DNA from: Erigeron canadensis
Lineage: Eukaryota; Streptophyta; Magnoliopsida; Asterales; Asteraceae
Length of the DNA: 64,000 bases
Assembly: GCF_010389155.1 (NCBI RefSeq)
Contig: NC_057769.1
Span: 25,916,735-25,980,734 of the forward strand
Reading direction: 5' to 3'
The notes under the pieces were generated by a model. It searched no databases, was not told where the DNA came from, and saw only the letters and a list, made by a program, of their open reading frames with translations. A program made the translations under genes and the position numbers. Positions within the stretch are counted from its first letter, which is position 1. Each line of letters begins with the position of its first letter. Shown here piece after piece: positions 48,901 through 60,529 of this stretch.

Positions 48901-49617
48901 TATTGCTACTAGAACAATGTCAGCGTAAACTTTGCAACAAAATCCACCATTTACTTCTATATTTCGAAAGTGGTACACTTTAGGTCTACAGGCAAAAGTG
49001 TTATGGGCGATCTTGACCTGTCCCAAATTTACCTATTTTTACCCAAAACCATTTTGAGCCATTTACCAACCTTTCCAACTCACCCACTCTGATAATAAAT
49101 CAACTCAGTAGCTCTTGCAATATATAAAAAACTTATACTGAGATATCTATGATAGCAATATCACTTCAACAATTTAGTTCAAATTTGGCAGATGACAATG
49201 GTTATCCAAGAGGCATTACGCCTTTATCCACCGGTAGCTTTTAATGTAAGAGAAACTCAAGAAGATATGAGGTTGAAAAACATTCTAATACCGAAAGGGA
49301 TTACTGTCCAGATTGTAATACCAATGATGCACCATCAACCTGAACTATGGGGTCCTGATGTATACGAGTTCAAGCCAGAGAGATTTGCAGAGGGAACAAA
49401 AAATGCTTGCAAAATTTCTCAGGTGTATATGCCATTTGGAATTGGTCCACGCATATGCGCAGGACAACAGTTTGCTATGGCGGAATTGAAGGTGATATTA
49501 GCACTAATTCTATCAAGGTTTAGTTTCACCTTATCCCCAACGTATCGACACTCGCCTACTTTTGGTCTGACAATAGAACCTAAATATGGAATACATCTCC
49601 ATGTCAAAAAATTGTGA
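45946..49617 (+). CDS. CYP714: Cytochrome P450, CYP714 family, five exons, intact
   Basis: Exons 45946-46231, 47254-47480, 47731-47972, 48469-48838 and 49192-49617 join in phase (1551 nt, 516 residues), the usual CYP714 length. An N-terminal hydrophobic anchor (residues about 3-22) is followed by GIKGPFPS. The I-helix oxygen-binding motif is AGYETT (326-331), ExxR is EALR (382-385), the PERF motif is KPERF (436-440) and the haem loop is FGIGPRICAG with Cys464. The SLDLGKPSYLSKDRGPLLGQ region and DDDLRSLSADIISRACFGSN are typical of CYP714. The enzyme would be an ER-bound monooxygenase. Known CYP714 members oxidise gibberellins or related diterpenes, and some asterid members oxidise triterpenes. 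The substrate here cannot be read from sequence. Confidence 0.93.
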
Positions 49618-50360
49618 TCTTAATTAGTCCTTCGATTTGAGAAACCATACAAAGTGTCACACCCTTTTCATGTATGTATTTACTATCTAGAGAAATGTTC
49701 GCTTTTCATATAAACTGAATGCATTCCAACTTCATATGCCATCTTGAAATTTAGATATAAAATGTATTGACAAAGATGTACAGTTAAGATACAACAATGA
49801 AGGTTCATTGAGCTAAGTACAATTATGGCCAGTATCCTAAGTAGATATATAGATTCGAAACTAGACTTACAAATAAAAGAACCACATTTTTAGTTCGTTG
49901 GAACATTAGTATTAAGATCATACACAATCATCTGTTCGAATTTTCCCAAAATCTGGATTTGAAAGGGATGAAAGTAGACCAGTCTTTCTATAGACAGGAA
50001 GTATGACTTCTAGGTTTAGCACATGGCATACACACACACTGTCATTTTGCTAGTGGATACATATGCTTAAACCGGAAATTGCAATTCTGGTTTCTGATGA
50101 TATGGTATAACCCAGAAATGTCACTTTAGGATATACTGGTTTCACAAACTTTCGAGTTTACAAGACGGGTCCAATATATGGCTATTCGTCCAAAACAAAA
50201 TCCACACACACACACAGATCTATATATATATATACTTACGAAGAGAGATATAACTCAAAAAACCAAAAAAAAAAAGCGCATTTACTCACCTCAAACCCAT
50301 CCGATTTTAACCATTCATGCCGATCTTCCACACTGATCCTGGAACCATTAGACATTAGTG
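49618..50360. other. Intergenic spacer between the P450 gene and its decayed copy
   Basis: 3' flank of the P450 gene, a CA/TA simple repeat at about 50200-50235, and no gene. Confidence 0.5.
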
Positions 50361-50368
50361 CCCCTAGA

Positions 50369-52055
50369 GAAGCAAGGTATCGAAGGCCCATTTCCTTTTA
50401 ACTTCTGCAGGGCAACATCCCTGAGATCAAGAAAATTCATATCCAGCAGCATACCACAGCAATGGCAATTGTTAATGGTGGCAGTGGTAAGCTTTTCCTC
50501 ATTTTCATCAATGGAGAACTGAATATGGTTATCTCACCCTCTCTTTGAAACTTCTATTAAATCTCTCAATATAGATTACCGTAATTAAAGCTTATGTTGC
50601 AATGACTAGTCAGCATAGATTGCTAAATATAAAATGTGTTTTGAAATAATGTACTTAAACAACGTCGTTTTAAGGTCTGTTGTTTATTGTGACTATAATT
50701 TCTCGTACTGCTAACCAAAGTATATGTAATAGGAGCTAGTCAGCACACATGTTAGTATTGAATTATACACAAGCTTAACTGGTCAAAATTAATTACTTTA
50801 AAGAAATGCTCCAAAACTTTATCTGAACCAACTTTCAATTGAAATAAAAACAAGATACGAACTGAATCACATGCATATAAAAGAAGTCATATGTATATGA
50901 CCATTATTACTTTTGTAAATACTAAATATCACATCTTATAACTTATGGGAGGTGAGGTGTTTGCTGTAACAAAATACGATAAATCTCATTCTTAGCATCA
51001 GAAAATGTTCAGGCACTAATAAATAACTTATACGCTCAAGAGTGATGACATAATATTGTGATGAGAATACCCAAAAGGACTGTTCAGCAGTCAAAGCCAG
51101 GCAAATCTAGAATGAAAAATGTTATTAGATGGGAGGAACTAACGTGTAGGTATTCAGTCCTAAAACTCGACCTTGAACAGAATTAGAACTTTTGGCTAGT
51201 TTTCAGTCAGTGATTCAAGCTCAATTCCTTAGCTAAACATTGTATTTTCATTAAAGCAATGATGAAGTATGCCAATCACAGTCCACTTCACTGGGATTGT
51301 AGATTGATTTAATAGTATGCAGTTCTATATCAAGTTTTGCACGCTCGTAGTATCCAAGTGTGGTAATGGTGGTACGAAAGCCTTTCACGTATTCTTTAGG
51401 GAACATACATTTTTTATGCATAACAGATCTGGAGCTTGCGAAGGCAGTGAGCCATTATACCTACTTTGATCTTGGAAAACCTTTATACCTCTCAAAGAGC
51501 AGGGCTTGAATTTTGATAGGTCAAGACACTATATCATCTACTGGCCCGTACTGGGCTAAACAAAGGAACTAGTGGGCTAAACAAAGAAAGGCCATCGCTC
51601 CTCATCTATACCCTTACAAAGTCAAGGTGCACTATTATCCCGTTTATCCAAAAAAGTGTTTTCACCCAGCTTAATGGATAAAAACAAGTTTTTGTATCAG
51701 TAAAGATGTGAAGAAGTTCAAAGACATACTAATACCAAAATGGATTACTCTCCAGATCATAATACCAATGTGGCACGAGAAACCAGAACTATAGGGTCCT
51801 AATGTAGTAATGTACACTAATTTAAGCCAGGGAGATTCACCAAGGGAGCGAAAAATCCTTGCAAAGTTCCTCAGGCATATATGCCATTTGTAACCGGCTA
51901 ATGTATATGTGCAGGACATCACTTGGCCATGTTGATATTGAAGGTGATATTAGCACCAGTTCTATCAGTGTTTAGTTTCAACTTATCCCCAACATATCGA
52001 AACTTACCTACTTTGAGCCCAACAGTAGAACCTGAATATGGAATAGCCTCACACC
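50369..52055 (+). pseudogene. Decayed tandem copy of the CYP714 gene
   Basis: 50369-50530 matches exon 1 (the GAAGCAAGGTATCRAAGGCC region onward). 51368-51632 matches exon 2, with an internal tandem duplication of GGGCTAAACAAAG at about 51555-51590. 51705-52055 matches exon 5 from the KNILIPKG region to the end. Exons 3, 4 and the start of exon 5 are deleted. Intron 1 sequence is also shared (51180-51240 with 46985-47050), so it arose by DNA duplication, not retrotransposition. Stops occur in the exons, and the haem loop arginine codon is lost ahead of the retained TGTGCAGGA. Confidence 0.92.
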
Positions 52056-52350
52056 CTTTTCATGTATGCATTTCCTACTAAAAGTCATATTCAGACTTCA
52101 TATGCTGCATCTTGACACTGGCATTAAGATGCAGAACCAAGTTTATTGAGCCAAATACAATTATGACAGCTTTTCAAAGTTGAGACTTGTCTTACAAATT
52201 AAAAAAACACTCTTCTAGTTTGTCTGAACAGGTATTAGAATAATACATAAGCATTTGTTTGAAATTTCACAAAAACTCAATTTGAAGAGGATGAAATTGG
52301 ACCCGGCGTCATATTTGGATGAAGTGTTAGCAATCCTTGAGTTAAAATTC

Positions 52351-53801
52351 TCACGAGAACAATGATCGACTTTTATTGCGCTCTAAGCGTGCTTCCCTCT
52401 GTAACACCAATACAGTATATTAATCGATCATCATTTGACAATTCAAAGTAAAACTTCAATATGAGTAAATCGCAGAGTTAACTCAAATGCTAGGAAAAAA
52501 AAAACAAGTTTTAAAACACGAGTAATCGTATAGTAAGAAATGTTACTTTAAGAGACTTAAAAAGAACAACAATGGAGTAACATCTAAAAGCTAACCTCCT
52601 TTTTCTTGCATTCCTTGTAGACATCAAAATGTTCTTGGCATTTACTTTTGTCTGAGCTAAATTCCTCTAAACCTGAGAATTCAAGATTTACTAATACCAA
52701 TATATATGCAATACAACATAGGGATTTATGACTACAATCAAATCAGATCAAAACAACCTAAACATTGCATCAAATAGCAAACTAAGTTGTGAAAAGTTGC
52801 CTATTTTCCTGGTTAATTCTCAAGGAATGCACCTAACTTTACCAGAAACTATACTGTATATATTATTATCATAACAACTTGCATTAAACTTTGAACTATC
52901 TTTAGATGCATGTATCCGGTGAATTCATCAATATTGACTTGATAAGCTATCCAATATTTTTTCAGTAACGGAACCAATATAAGTTGCCACTTGCACCTAA
53001 AACTGCGTCACGTATTATAAGTTCCAAACTAAGAATAACAAGTTTTAAAGTAGTATAAACACAAAAGGGTAAAGTTGCATTCATTTTGAAAAGCCTGACC
53101 CTTTTTATTCTTAGGAATTTCTCATATACCTAAAAAGCGTTACGACGTAGTAGCCACTTTTCCCGACCAATCTATATCTAAAACATCAGCTCTTTTCTCC
53201 AACCATATAAAAATCAGACACATCAATCTCTTAAACCACCATCATCGGCCCTCTTATCCGCCACAACCACCAGGAACAAAAAATTGAACTACTCTCTTAA
53301 TAGAAAAGATAACGAAACTATGCGAGATTCCGAGGCAAGCACTAAGCTAATCAAATCACAATTTAAAAGCTGCCTCATTTCTCATCCTAACTACTATGAA
53401 TAACTAAATTCTATATTTTTTTCTGAAATAACAAGACTTAAATGGTCCTTTTTTGAAAAATCTAAATATAAATTATAAAAGAACATAGATTTTAGCATAC
53501 TAAAATTAAGGCATCTACTCATCATTCACCAATGAAAATAAAAGTAAACCCTAATAATGGATATATTATAGGGAAAATAAAATTTATTAAACTGAATTAC
53601 TATGAATGAATTCTAAACCCTAATTAAAAAAGAAAAAGAAATTCTAGTTATTTATAAATATTAATTGAAAAAAAAGGGGGGGAGAGAGAAAATGAGATAT
53701 TTACATTTAAGAGAAGCAGTGTACTGAGCGTAGCATTGAGAATCAGAAATTCGAGCTGCGTTTGGATATGGCGGCAATTGATCTTTTGTTGAACTCCCCA
53801 T
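52351..53801 (-). CDS. COX23: COX23-like twin CX9C protein, three short exons
   Basis: Exons 53801-53705, 52672-52596 and 52398-52351 join in phase to 73 residues. The protein begins MGSSTKDQLPPYPNAARISD and carries two CX9C motifs, Cys23/Cys33 and Cys44/Cys54, the coiled-coil-helix-coiled-coil-helix fold of mitochondrial intermembrane-space proteins. The tail KKKEREARLERNKSRSLF and the PPYPNAARISDS..C start match the plant COX23 family. COX23 homologues act with COX17 in copper delivery for cytochrome c oxidase assembly and are imported by the MIA40 disulfide relay. All splice sites are canonical. No exon exceeds 100 nt, so a simple open-frame scan misses it. Confidence 0.9.
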
Positions 53802-53924
53802 TTTCTCTTTCTTTCTGATCAAGTCGGATTTCCTTGACGCTTTTTATATGTTTAAAAGACAAATTATTTTGACCTTTATGTTTTCTTTTTATCTTGGCTT
53901 CTGTTAAATTAGGCCTAAAAAACA

Positions 53925-53944
53925 AAACAAAACAAAACAAAACA
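53925..53944. repeat. (AAAAC)n microsatellite
   Basis: Four perfect AAAAC units upstream of the COX23-like gene, about 120 bp from its start codon. Confidence 0.9.
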
Positions 53945-53964
53945 AGGCTTCATTGCCTTTTAAG

Positions 53965-54190
53965 TGAATTTTTTTTTTTCTTTCCAAAATTCCGTCGGTA
54001 TGTGATATAAGGAAAATTTCACCGTATAATGATAAAGTCTTGCACGTACTCTAGGCAACGAGAAGTTGACCATGAGCCGTTACAAGTATTCAGAGAAAAA
54101 AACCCCATGACTTGCCATCCATAAGTATCGAACTCAAAACCTTGGTATAACCCGAAATGCCTCTCACTAGTTTGACTAATTATCATTAGC
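53965..54190 (-). mobile_element. tRNA-derived SINE, copy 2
   Basis: It aligns with 34925-35160 over the whole length, including GTTGACCATGAGCCGTTACA and the B-box-like ATCGAACTCAAAACC read in complement. The T-rich start at 53960-53980 is its A-tail on the minus strand. Confidence 0.78.
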
Positions 54191-54194
54191 AAGT

Positions 54195-54640
54195 GATTTT
54201 TATTTATAAAAAAAAATCTACCAATATATACGAGTATTAATTAATTAATTGACCAATTTGTGACGTTGCATTAAAACAATATGTGTGTTTTTAGTGATAT
54301 TAATAATAATCAAAATTAAAAGTTTTATAGATTTTAAAATTTTCTATAATTAAAAAGATAAAATAAGTTAATAAATTCAAGATATCTATAAACTTATAAT
54401 ATCTTTTAATATATTATCTATAATTAAAATTATTAAATTAAATTTTATATTAATAGTTAATAAATCCCATAAGCATTAGTACTAGATATTATTCAGCGTA
54501 ATACGCGAATGATTATACTATGTTACTATAAAACAAAAAAAAACATACTTTATCATTTTTATATACTACATGTTGGAAAGATGTTGATATGGATCCAATG
54601 TGAGGGGTAGTTATGTAAATTAAACCCAGCCCAAAAATAA
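54195..54640. other. AT-rich stretch without a gene
   Basis: Mostly A/T with no frame. Near 54481-54505, ACTAGATATTATTCAGCGTA and AATACGCG resemble a decayed Helitron-type 3' terminus on the minus strand. Confidence 0.4.
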
Positions 54641-54656
54641 ATGCGACCCCAGCTCA

Positions 54657-55500
54657 TAGAGGTGTACAAAAAAACCAGTTAACCGAACCGATTCGAAAGT
54701 TAACCTATAATCGTAACCGGTTAGTAACCGATACAGTACAAACCGATTATAGGTTAGGAAAAACCGCCGATTAGTAATCGATTTGCACTTTCAAAACCAA
54801 AAACCGATTCTTAATCGGTTAACCGATAATCGGTTTTATTTTTAGTTTTAACCGGTTAATCGATTAATTATATATAATTGGGATTGTTTTCTATTTTATA
54901 CTTACCACTCACCACTTACTGGGTGATATATATATATATATATATACATCGAGATATAAAAAGAAAAATGAAGTCACATACATCTGGAAAGAAAGAAAAA
55001 AGCATCGGAGACCGGAGAAAGAACCAACTGATCACCTCTTCAAGATCCTCCACTGAATCACTTCTTCAAGATCATCAAAAATATTACGTACTGTGTGGCT
55101 GTGTGTGTATGTGTGTTCCACTAACCGCCGAGTCATATATATATATATATATATACATCGATATATGTGGCGGCCATGAGGGGTAGATGATGATGAAGAG
55201 AAGTGGTGTTATCAGTGGTGTTTGTGGGTAGATCTGGACGGAACAACTTGTTTTTAATTGAAAAAGAAAACCCCTTTTGGCTTATATATTATTGATAGTG
55301 GGCAGTTAAAAAAATAACCTATTAGGTTAACCGGTTATTATTAACCGAAACCGATTACACCGGTTATAGTTTTTAAAAACCCAAACCGGTTATTAACCGA
55401 TACCGGTTAACCGTAATGGTTTTCTTTTTTTTTTTTTAAATAACTGGAATCGGTTACTAAAAAAATAACCAGAACCGATTAACTGGTATTTGCACCTCTA
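54657..55500. mobile_element. hAT-type non-autonomous element with 8-bp target duplication CCAGCTCA
   Basis: The ends TAGAGGTGTACAAA and TTTGCACCTCTA are inverted repeats, flanked by CCAGCTCA at 54649-54656 and 55501-55508. The subterminal regions (about 54670-54860 and 55310-55490) are packed with AACCGGTTA and ACCGATTA words, as many hAT elements have dense transposase-binding repeats. The middle (54900-55260) includes two (AT)n runs and a 102-residue frame at 54878-55186 with no recognised domain. Confidence 0.9.
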
Positions 55501-55675
55501 CCAGCTCAGGAAAAAAAGATTTTCAGTCCATCAATAATATGGGTATCAAACTGACAAGTATGAGAAAGAGAAACTACAAAAGATATTGAAATTAGTCGAT
55601 TCTTGAATTTTGACATTTGGGAGATTTAGAATTTTTTATTTGTATTGTATTTTTCAGCTCTATAGTGTTTATTAT

Positions 55676-55725
55676 AATTACTAGTGCTTAGACCCCGTAC
55701 GATGCACGGACAACCCTAAATAATT
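55676..55725 (-). mobile_element. Helitron-like 3' terminus downstream of the RPA-like gene
   Basis: Read on the minus strand: TGTCCGTGCATCGTACGG (a stem with a short loop), then about a dozen bases, then CTAG followed by T. This fits the Helitron 3' end and lies about 450 bp beyond the last RPA-like exon on the same strand. Confidence 0.5.
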
Positions 55726-55729
55726 TTTC

Positions 55730-56160
55730 TTTAACTTTATTTTAAGATTGTATTAATGAATAAATATAACTGAGTTGGACATAATAAAAATATTCTTATG
55801 AGTTGATTAATTTAAAGAAGAAGAATGCTAGATATACCTTGGGATTTACTAATGATACACGAGGGCTTAAAACGCGTACATTGCACGCCAGAGAGAAATT
55901 ATAAAATGGATTGCCCATAGTAGGCGCATATAAGAAGGATTATGTTAGTTACCTGGATGTGATAGGTATTATGAATTTTCCCCCACTTTGATATATAGAC
56001 TCACGTGGATGCGCTATAACCTTAAATAATTTCTTTAACACCAGTTCAAGCATGCACGTAGCGAAGTAAATGTACTCCTATTACAACTAATGACCATTTT
56101 AAAAAAAATTAATGACTTAAAATGCATAAAAAAGTCTTATTTAGCACTAAAATAAACCAT
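55730..56160. other. Spacer between the Helitron-like end and the RPA-like exons
   Basis: AT-rich sequence with CGTACATTGCACGCC at about 55875. I see no further RPA exon, so the C-terminal part of that gene appears to be missing. Confidence 0.4.
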
Positions 56161-56696
56161 ATATACCTCATAATTTTCATCACAAATTTGATAGGCTGTT
56201 CTTTGTATAAGATTTGAAATTTTTTGATCATTCATTTTAACTCCAATAGCACCAGTGACATCTACAATCCTAACTTCCACATTAAATCTACCAAAAAAAA
56301 AAAAAAAAGAGATACAATTTTACCACACAACTTAATGATTATAGAGTTTTAATATGAAATATAAATATATACCTAGGATTGATGAGAACTCCTTCCTTGT
56401 TACATGAACAGCAAATCCACATTTTGTTGTCCCTTAAAGCATCAATAATGTCGACTGCATCCATGTAGAGATCGGTCAACTTAACTTCTTGAGAACAGTT
56501 CAAACATTCCATTGAATACCATAACTGGTCGGTTGGAATAAAACCGATTGTTGCATCAACAACCACTTTATCAAACTGTCAAAATGAAAATGTTTATACA
56601 TTAGAATGTTAAAAAGCTAGTTATAAATTCAAAAGAAAGTTATGTTAAAAAGTAATCTAATCAAAAATGAAAAATTCACAAACAATGAATACTTAC

Positions 56697-57130
56697 ATGT
56701 TCGTCCATCAGGATCATCTCAATACTACCTATGTTATTAACATCTCCATATAGAGGTTGCTTCCATAGCCGCAAATTCTAACAGTTATCGTACATGGCTT
56801 ATTATTAGGACGCAAATTTCTAATTGAAACATGGTTTAGTGAAGCCATGCTAAAATTGATCTGTTATGTGTTTATGTTTTAAAATGCCTTAAAACTGAAT
56901 GGACGTGGCCTTATATAGACATAGACATGCAAGGAAGTAACCGCCACAAGCAATATACGAACGGTTACATATTCAAATTTTCGAAAATTTGAACTTCTTA
57001 TAAAAGTAACTAATCCGTAAACCTTCCAATGAGCAATATTGTAATGATTTTTGGGCTTTCTTGCATTTTTAAGCATGCCACATAGGCAATAACTAACAAA
57101 TTTTGAAGTGAGATTTATATAATGTAGGGA
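56697..57130 (-). repeat. Duplicated promoter and first exon of the RPA-like gene, inside its own intron
   Basis: This segment aligns with 59586-60063. It repeats the first exon (56848-56697, 152 nt) and about 280 bp upstream, including the TATATAGAC-containing promoter text. The copy keeps a good donor (GTAAGT) but has one base missing before CGGCTATGG, so its frame breaks. It lies between the sixth and seventh exons. The minus-strand frame at 56879-57175 is upstream sequence, not a gene. Confidence 0.85.
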
Positions 57131-58274
57131 TAATATTAGGAATGAGTGTAAATTTATGGTTAATTTCTTACTCAATATTTATATCGTACGTATTAAAAAA
57201 AAAGAAATTAATAACTGAAAAATAAGAAATACCTCACTTAAATTCTCATATTCTGACACTGTTATGTATCGACAATGTTTGACAAAAGTCATTGGTGACG
57301 CGTAAATATGTAGATTCAGAATTTCTGTTTTGATTATATCACATGAAGTTACTTCTGTAGTTGCTTGATATCTACATGTATTTATAAATTAAGAGCTTTA
57401 ATGCATAATTCATTCGTGATATAAGAATTATCTCCTTTTTTTTGGACACTTTCATATAATTTTAGGTCCCATGTATAATACCTCTTCATATATAAACAAA
57501 TTTCATCAACTTTATCATCCATTAGCAATCTTGTACCATATGCAACATCGGATATAATTATATTACCTACATACAATAGATTTACACGTGTAATTAAAAC
57601 TATAAAAAACATTTAAGTTATACTTATAAAATTATACATTTCGAATTTAGTAAAAATAATCTAAATATAATTAAAACTAATAGTTGTAATCTAAATACAT
57701 TACCTCCACAATTTCGAGCTCTCACGAATTGTAATATCATAACCAATATAGATAATTCATAACATTGAACAGCCCGCATAAATATATCCACATAATGATT
57801 ATGTAAAATACATTCAATCTTCTTTCCACTGAAATAGTTAAAATATAAAGATATTAGGGAATACATAATAGTATGAAATCTAAATGATTAACTGATTATT
57901 ATTAAGTATATATCGATGAATTTAATTGCATATACTAACCTCTTGTCTTGCAACACCAAACTCAGTCTCTTTAATTTTTTTTCATGCCATCTAAAACACA
58001 AAGTATCTCCAACATCTACAACTCTTCCAATTACATCTGATTGTACGTAACGTTTATAATAATATATAATTTATGATCATATCTTGCATATATAAAATCA
58101 AAATATAGAAATAACTCACCACATAACTTTGAGTCCATATAATCCATCTCAGTTAGCTCTTGAAAATCAGAAAAGGAAAATCCATATGATCGACCATCAA
58201 ACTTATCTTCTAACATAATGGATGTCATTTCATTCATTTGTATTCGTAAGTTTGAAACAAATACTTGAACTGCA

Positions 58275-59580
58275 AAAAAAGGTAATGGGTATTCACCACG
58301 TAAAAATACTTGAACTGCAAAAAAAGCTTTCAAGAAGACAAAGTGTTTTTAAGTTAGTAATGGGATCATGTATTTACAGTTTTTGTTTGAAGTGGGCGGT
58401 ATTTTTCAAAATTTAAAAGTTCATTTTTGAAACTGTATTTACATGTACAGTTATACGTATTTGAATATGCTAGATTTTAGGTACCTAATGGGATCATGTA
58501 TTTACAGTTTTTGTTGCTAATGTGTTATTAAATAACTGTAAATCTATTACGTATACCCATTACATATTAAAATTTTTTAATATGCTAAATTTTAGGTCCA
58601 TAAAAAGTGGGATAAATTTTATATATTACAGCCCAATACACATACCCATTACATCTAGTAAATTTACTCACAAATTCTTGCTGTAAATCTATTACGTATC
58701 AAAGCCCAATAAATTAAAATTTACTGATTACAACATTGTTTACGAAATAAACGGCTATAACATAAGAACATACCTCATCACTTGAATCAACTTTTACAAA
58801 TTTAGAAATAAATTTGTAGTTGTCTGATACATCCAAAACTTCATAATATATTTAGTACCCACTTTTTATGGACCTAAAATTTAGCATATTTTAAAAAACT
58901 AACTGTACATACCTACAGTTTTTTAACTTCCCATTTGAATTTAAAAATAGCCGCCGTTTTAACCGAATGCCAAATAGATTCTTATATATACATAACAATT
59001 CATATAGCTAAGTATAAACTTCATACCACTGTTTATTCCACTCTTGACTAAACAATATTTTTCATCCATACATTCGTTCTACATGAATTCTTTTTTCAAA
59101 TTACTTAATGAACTTCATCCAGATCGTGATGATTTAAGTATCAAAGTAAGAATAGTCCGTAAATGGACCAGTAATGAATTTCTCACAAACAGTCTTCTTT
59201 GGTCCATTAAAAGTATTAGATGATCAAACTGCTTACTCTTTTTACTCTGCTTACTTTGGTCCATTAAAAGCATTATATGAACTTCATCCGCCACTGTTTA
59301 CTCTGTTTACTCTATTTTAAAAACATAAACCATTAAAAGCATAAGTCGAACGGATTACATGATCAAAACTACATACTTAAAAACAGATTTAAGTTGACTA
59401 ATCTGGAAATAATATGAAAACACATAAAACAAAGTAACTAAATTTATTAAATTAGAAAACAGTCTTTTCTATTTTTAAAAATAAATATTAACCAATATGA
59501 TATGCTTCATATATATACAGTATAGAAAACAATATATAAAGTAATCTAATCAAAAAAGAAAACTTCACAAACAATGAATA
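58275..59580. other. Rearranged intron sequence of the RPA-like gene
   Basis: AATACTTGAACTGCAAAAAA occurs twice (about 58260 and 58305). TAATGGGATCATGTATTTAC also occurs twice (58358 and 58488). 58583-58610 and 58860-58895 are inverted copies around TATGGACCTAAAATTTAGCA. On the minus strand, about 58840-58775 could be a further exon ending at GTATGT, but no family match is clear. The missing RPA exon should lie here. Confidence 0.5.
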
Positions 59581-60063
59581 CTTAGATGTTCGTCCATAAG
59601 AATCATCTCAATGCTACCTATGTTATTAACATCTCCATATAGAGGTTGCTTCCATAGCCGTAAAATTTTAACCGTTATCGTACATGGCTTATTATTTGGA
59701 CGCAAATTTCTAATTGAAACATGATTTAGTGAAGCCATGCTCAAATTGATATGTTATGTGTTTACGTTTTGAAATGCCTTTAAATTGAATGGAAGTGACT
59801 TTATATAGACATAGACATGCAAGGAAGTAACCGCCACAAGTAATACACGAACGGTTACATATTCAAATTTTCGAAAATTTGAACTTCATGAAAGCATAAC
59901 TAATATGTTTTCAAAAATTTGAACTTCTTATAAAAGTAACTAATCCGTAAACCTTCCAATGAGCAATATTGTAATGATTTTTGGGCTTTCTTATATTTTT
60001 AAGCATGCCACATAGGCAATAACTAACAAATTTTGAAATGAGATTTATATAATGTAGGGATTA

Positions 60064-60515
60064 TTGCCAATGCATTCCAAACATAATGTGTTCTCGTTAT
60101 TTTTATTAGATTAAAGATATATTTATTTTACTACTAGGATAGTATATCAAATTTAGTTTACTATCAAATTTAGTTTACTCGTTATCAGACCACTTAAATT
60201 GTAACTAAAACATAGAATAATTCTTTTCATTGGATGGTATATTAAATTTGCTTGAAGGTTGAATTGTAGTTTGTCCATAAGGATATTATATTAAATATAG
60301 AACACAATTATAATATTTTAGCTTGTACTTTTTATTTGTTAATAATATATTTTGATAGTTGTAATTTATATATAAGATCAATAATTGTTTTGTATAAATT
60401 TGTCATATTATAATAGTGTTGAAATTATTATTTTGTATGGCTTTAAGCTGTCTTTTTTATGTTTTTAGTTTTATATTTTTAAATTGTTTATTGTTATTAT
60501 ATATAGAGGAAAGTT
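60064..60515. other. AT-rich stretch without a gene
   Basis: Nothing coding or structured is visible between the RPA-like promoter duplicate and the next inverted-repeat element. Confidence 0.5.
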
Positions 60516-60529
60516 ATTTTTAGTACAAG

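Larger units (their letters stand above)
56167..59738 (-). pseudogene. Replication protein A large-subunit-like gene, incomplete
   Basis: Exons read on the minus strand: 59738-59586 (MASLNHVSIRNLRPNNKPC...), 58269-58120, 58036-57940 (DVIGRVVDVGDTLCFRWHEKK), 57828-57704 (GKKIECILHNHYVDIFMRAV), 57566-57482, 57371-57233, 56575-56373 (FDKVVVDATIGFIPTDQLWY, with the C-x2-C...C-x2-C zinc ribbon MECLNC..CCSC) and 56287-56167. From the second to the last, all GT..AG junctions keep phase without a stop. The layout is the OB-fold series of RPA1-like proteins, which plant genomes carry in many copies and which Helitrons often encode. Defects: the first exon has lost its donor GT (CT instead), the exon completing the first OB fold is not found, and the C-terminus is absent. 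It would bind single-stranded DNA if complete. Confidence 0.75.

Noticed and set aside
51671..51922. Minus-strand 83-residue frame
   Set aside because: Antisense of the exon 5 remnant of the CYP714 pseudogene.
54878..55186. 102-residue frame with a Lys/Ser-rich stretch
   Set aside because: It lies in the centre of a hAT-like element, between two AT microsatellites, and ends in a repeat-encoded YIYIYI tail. No homology recognised.
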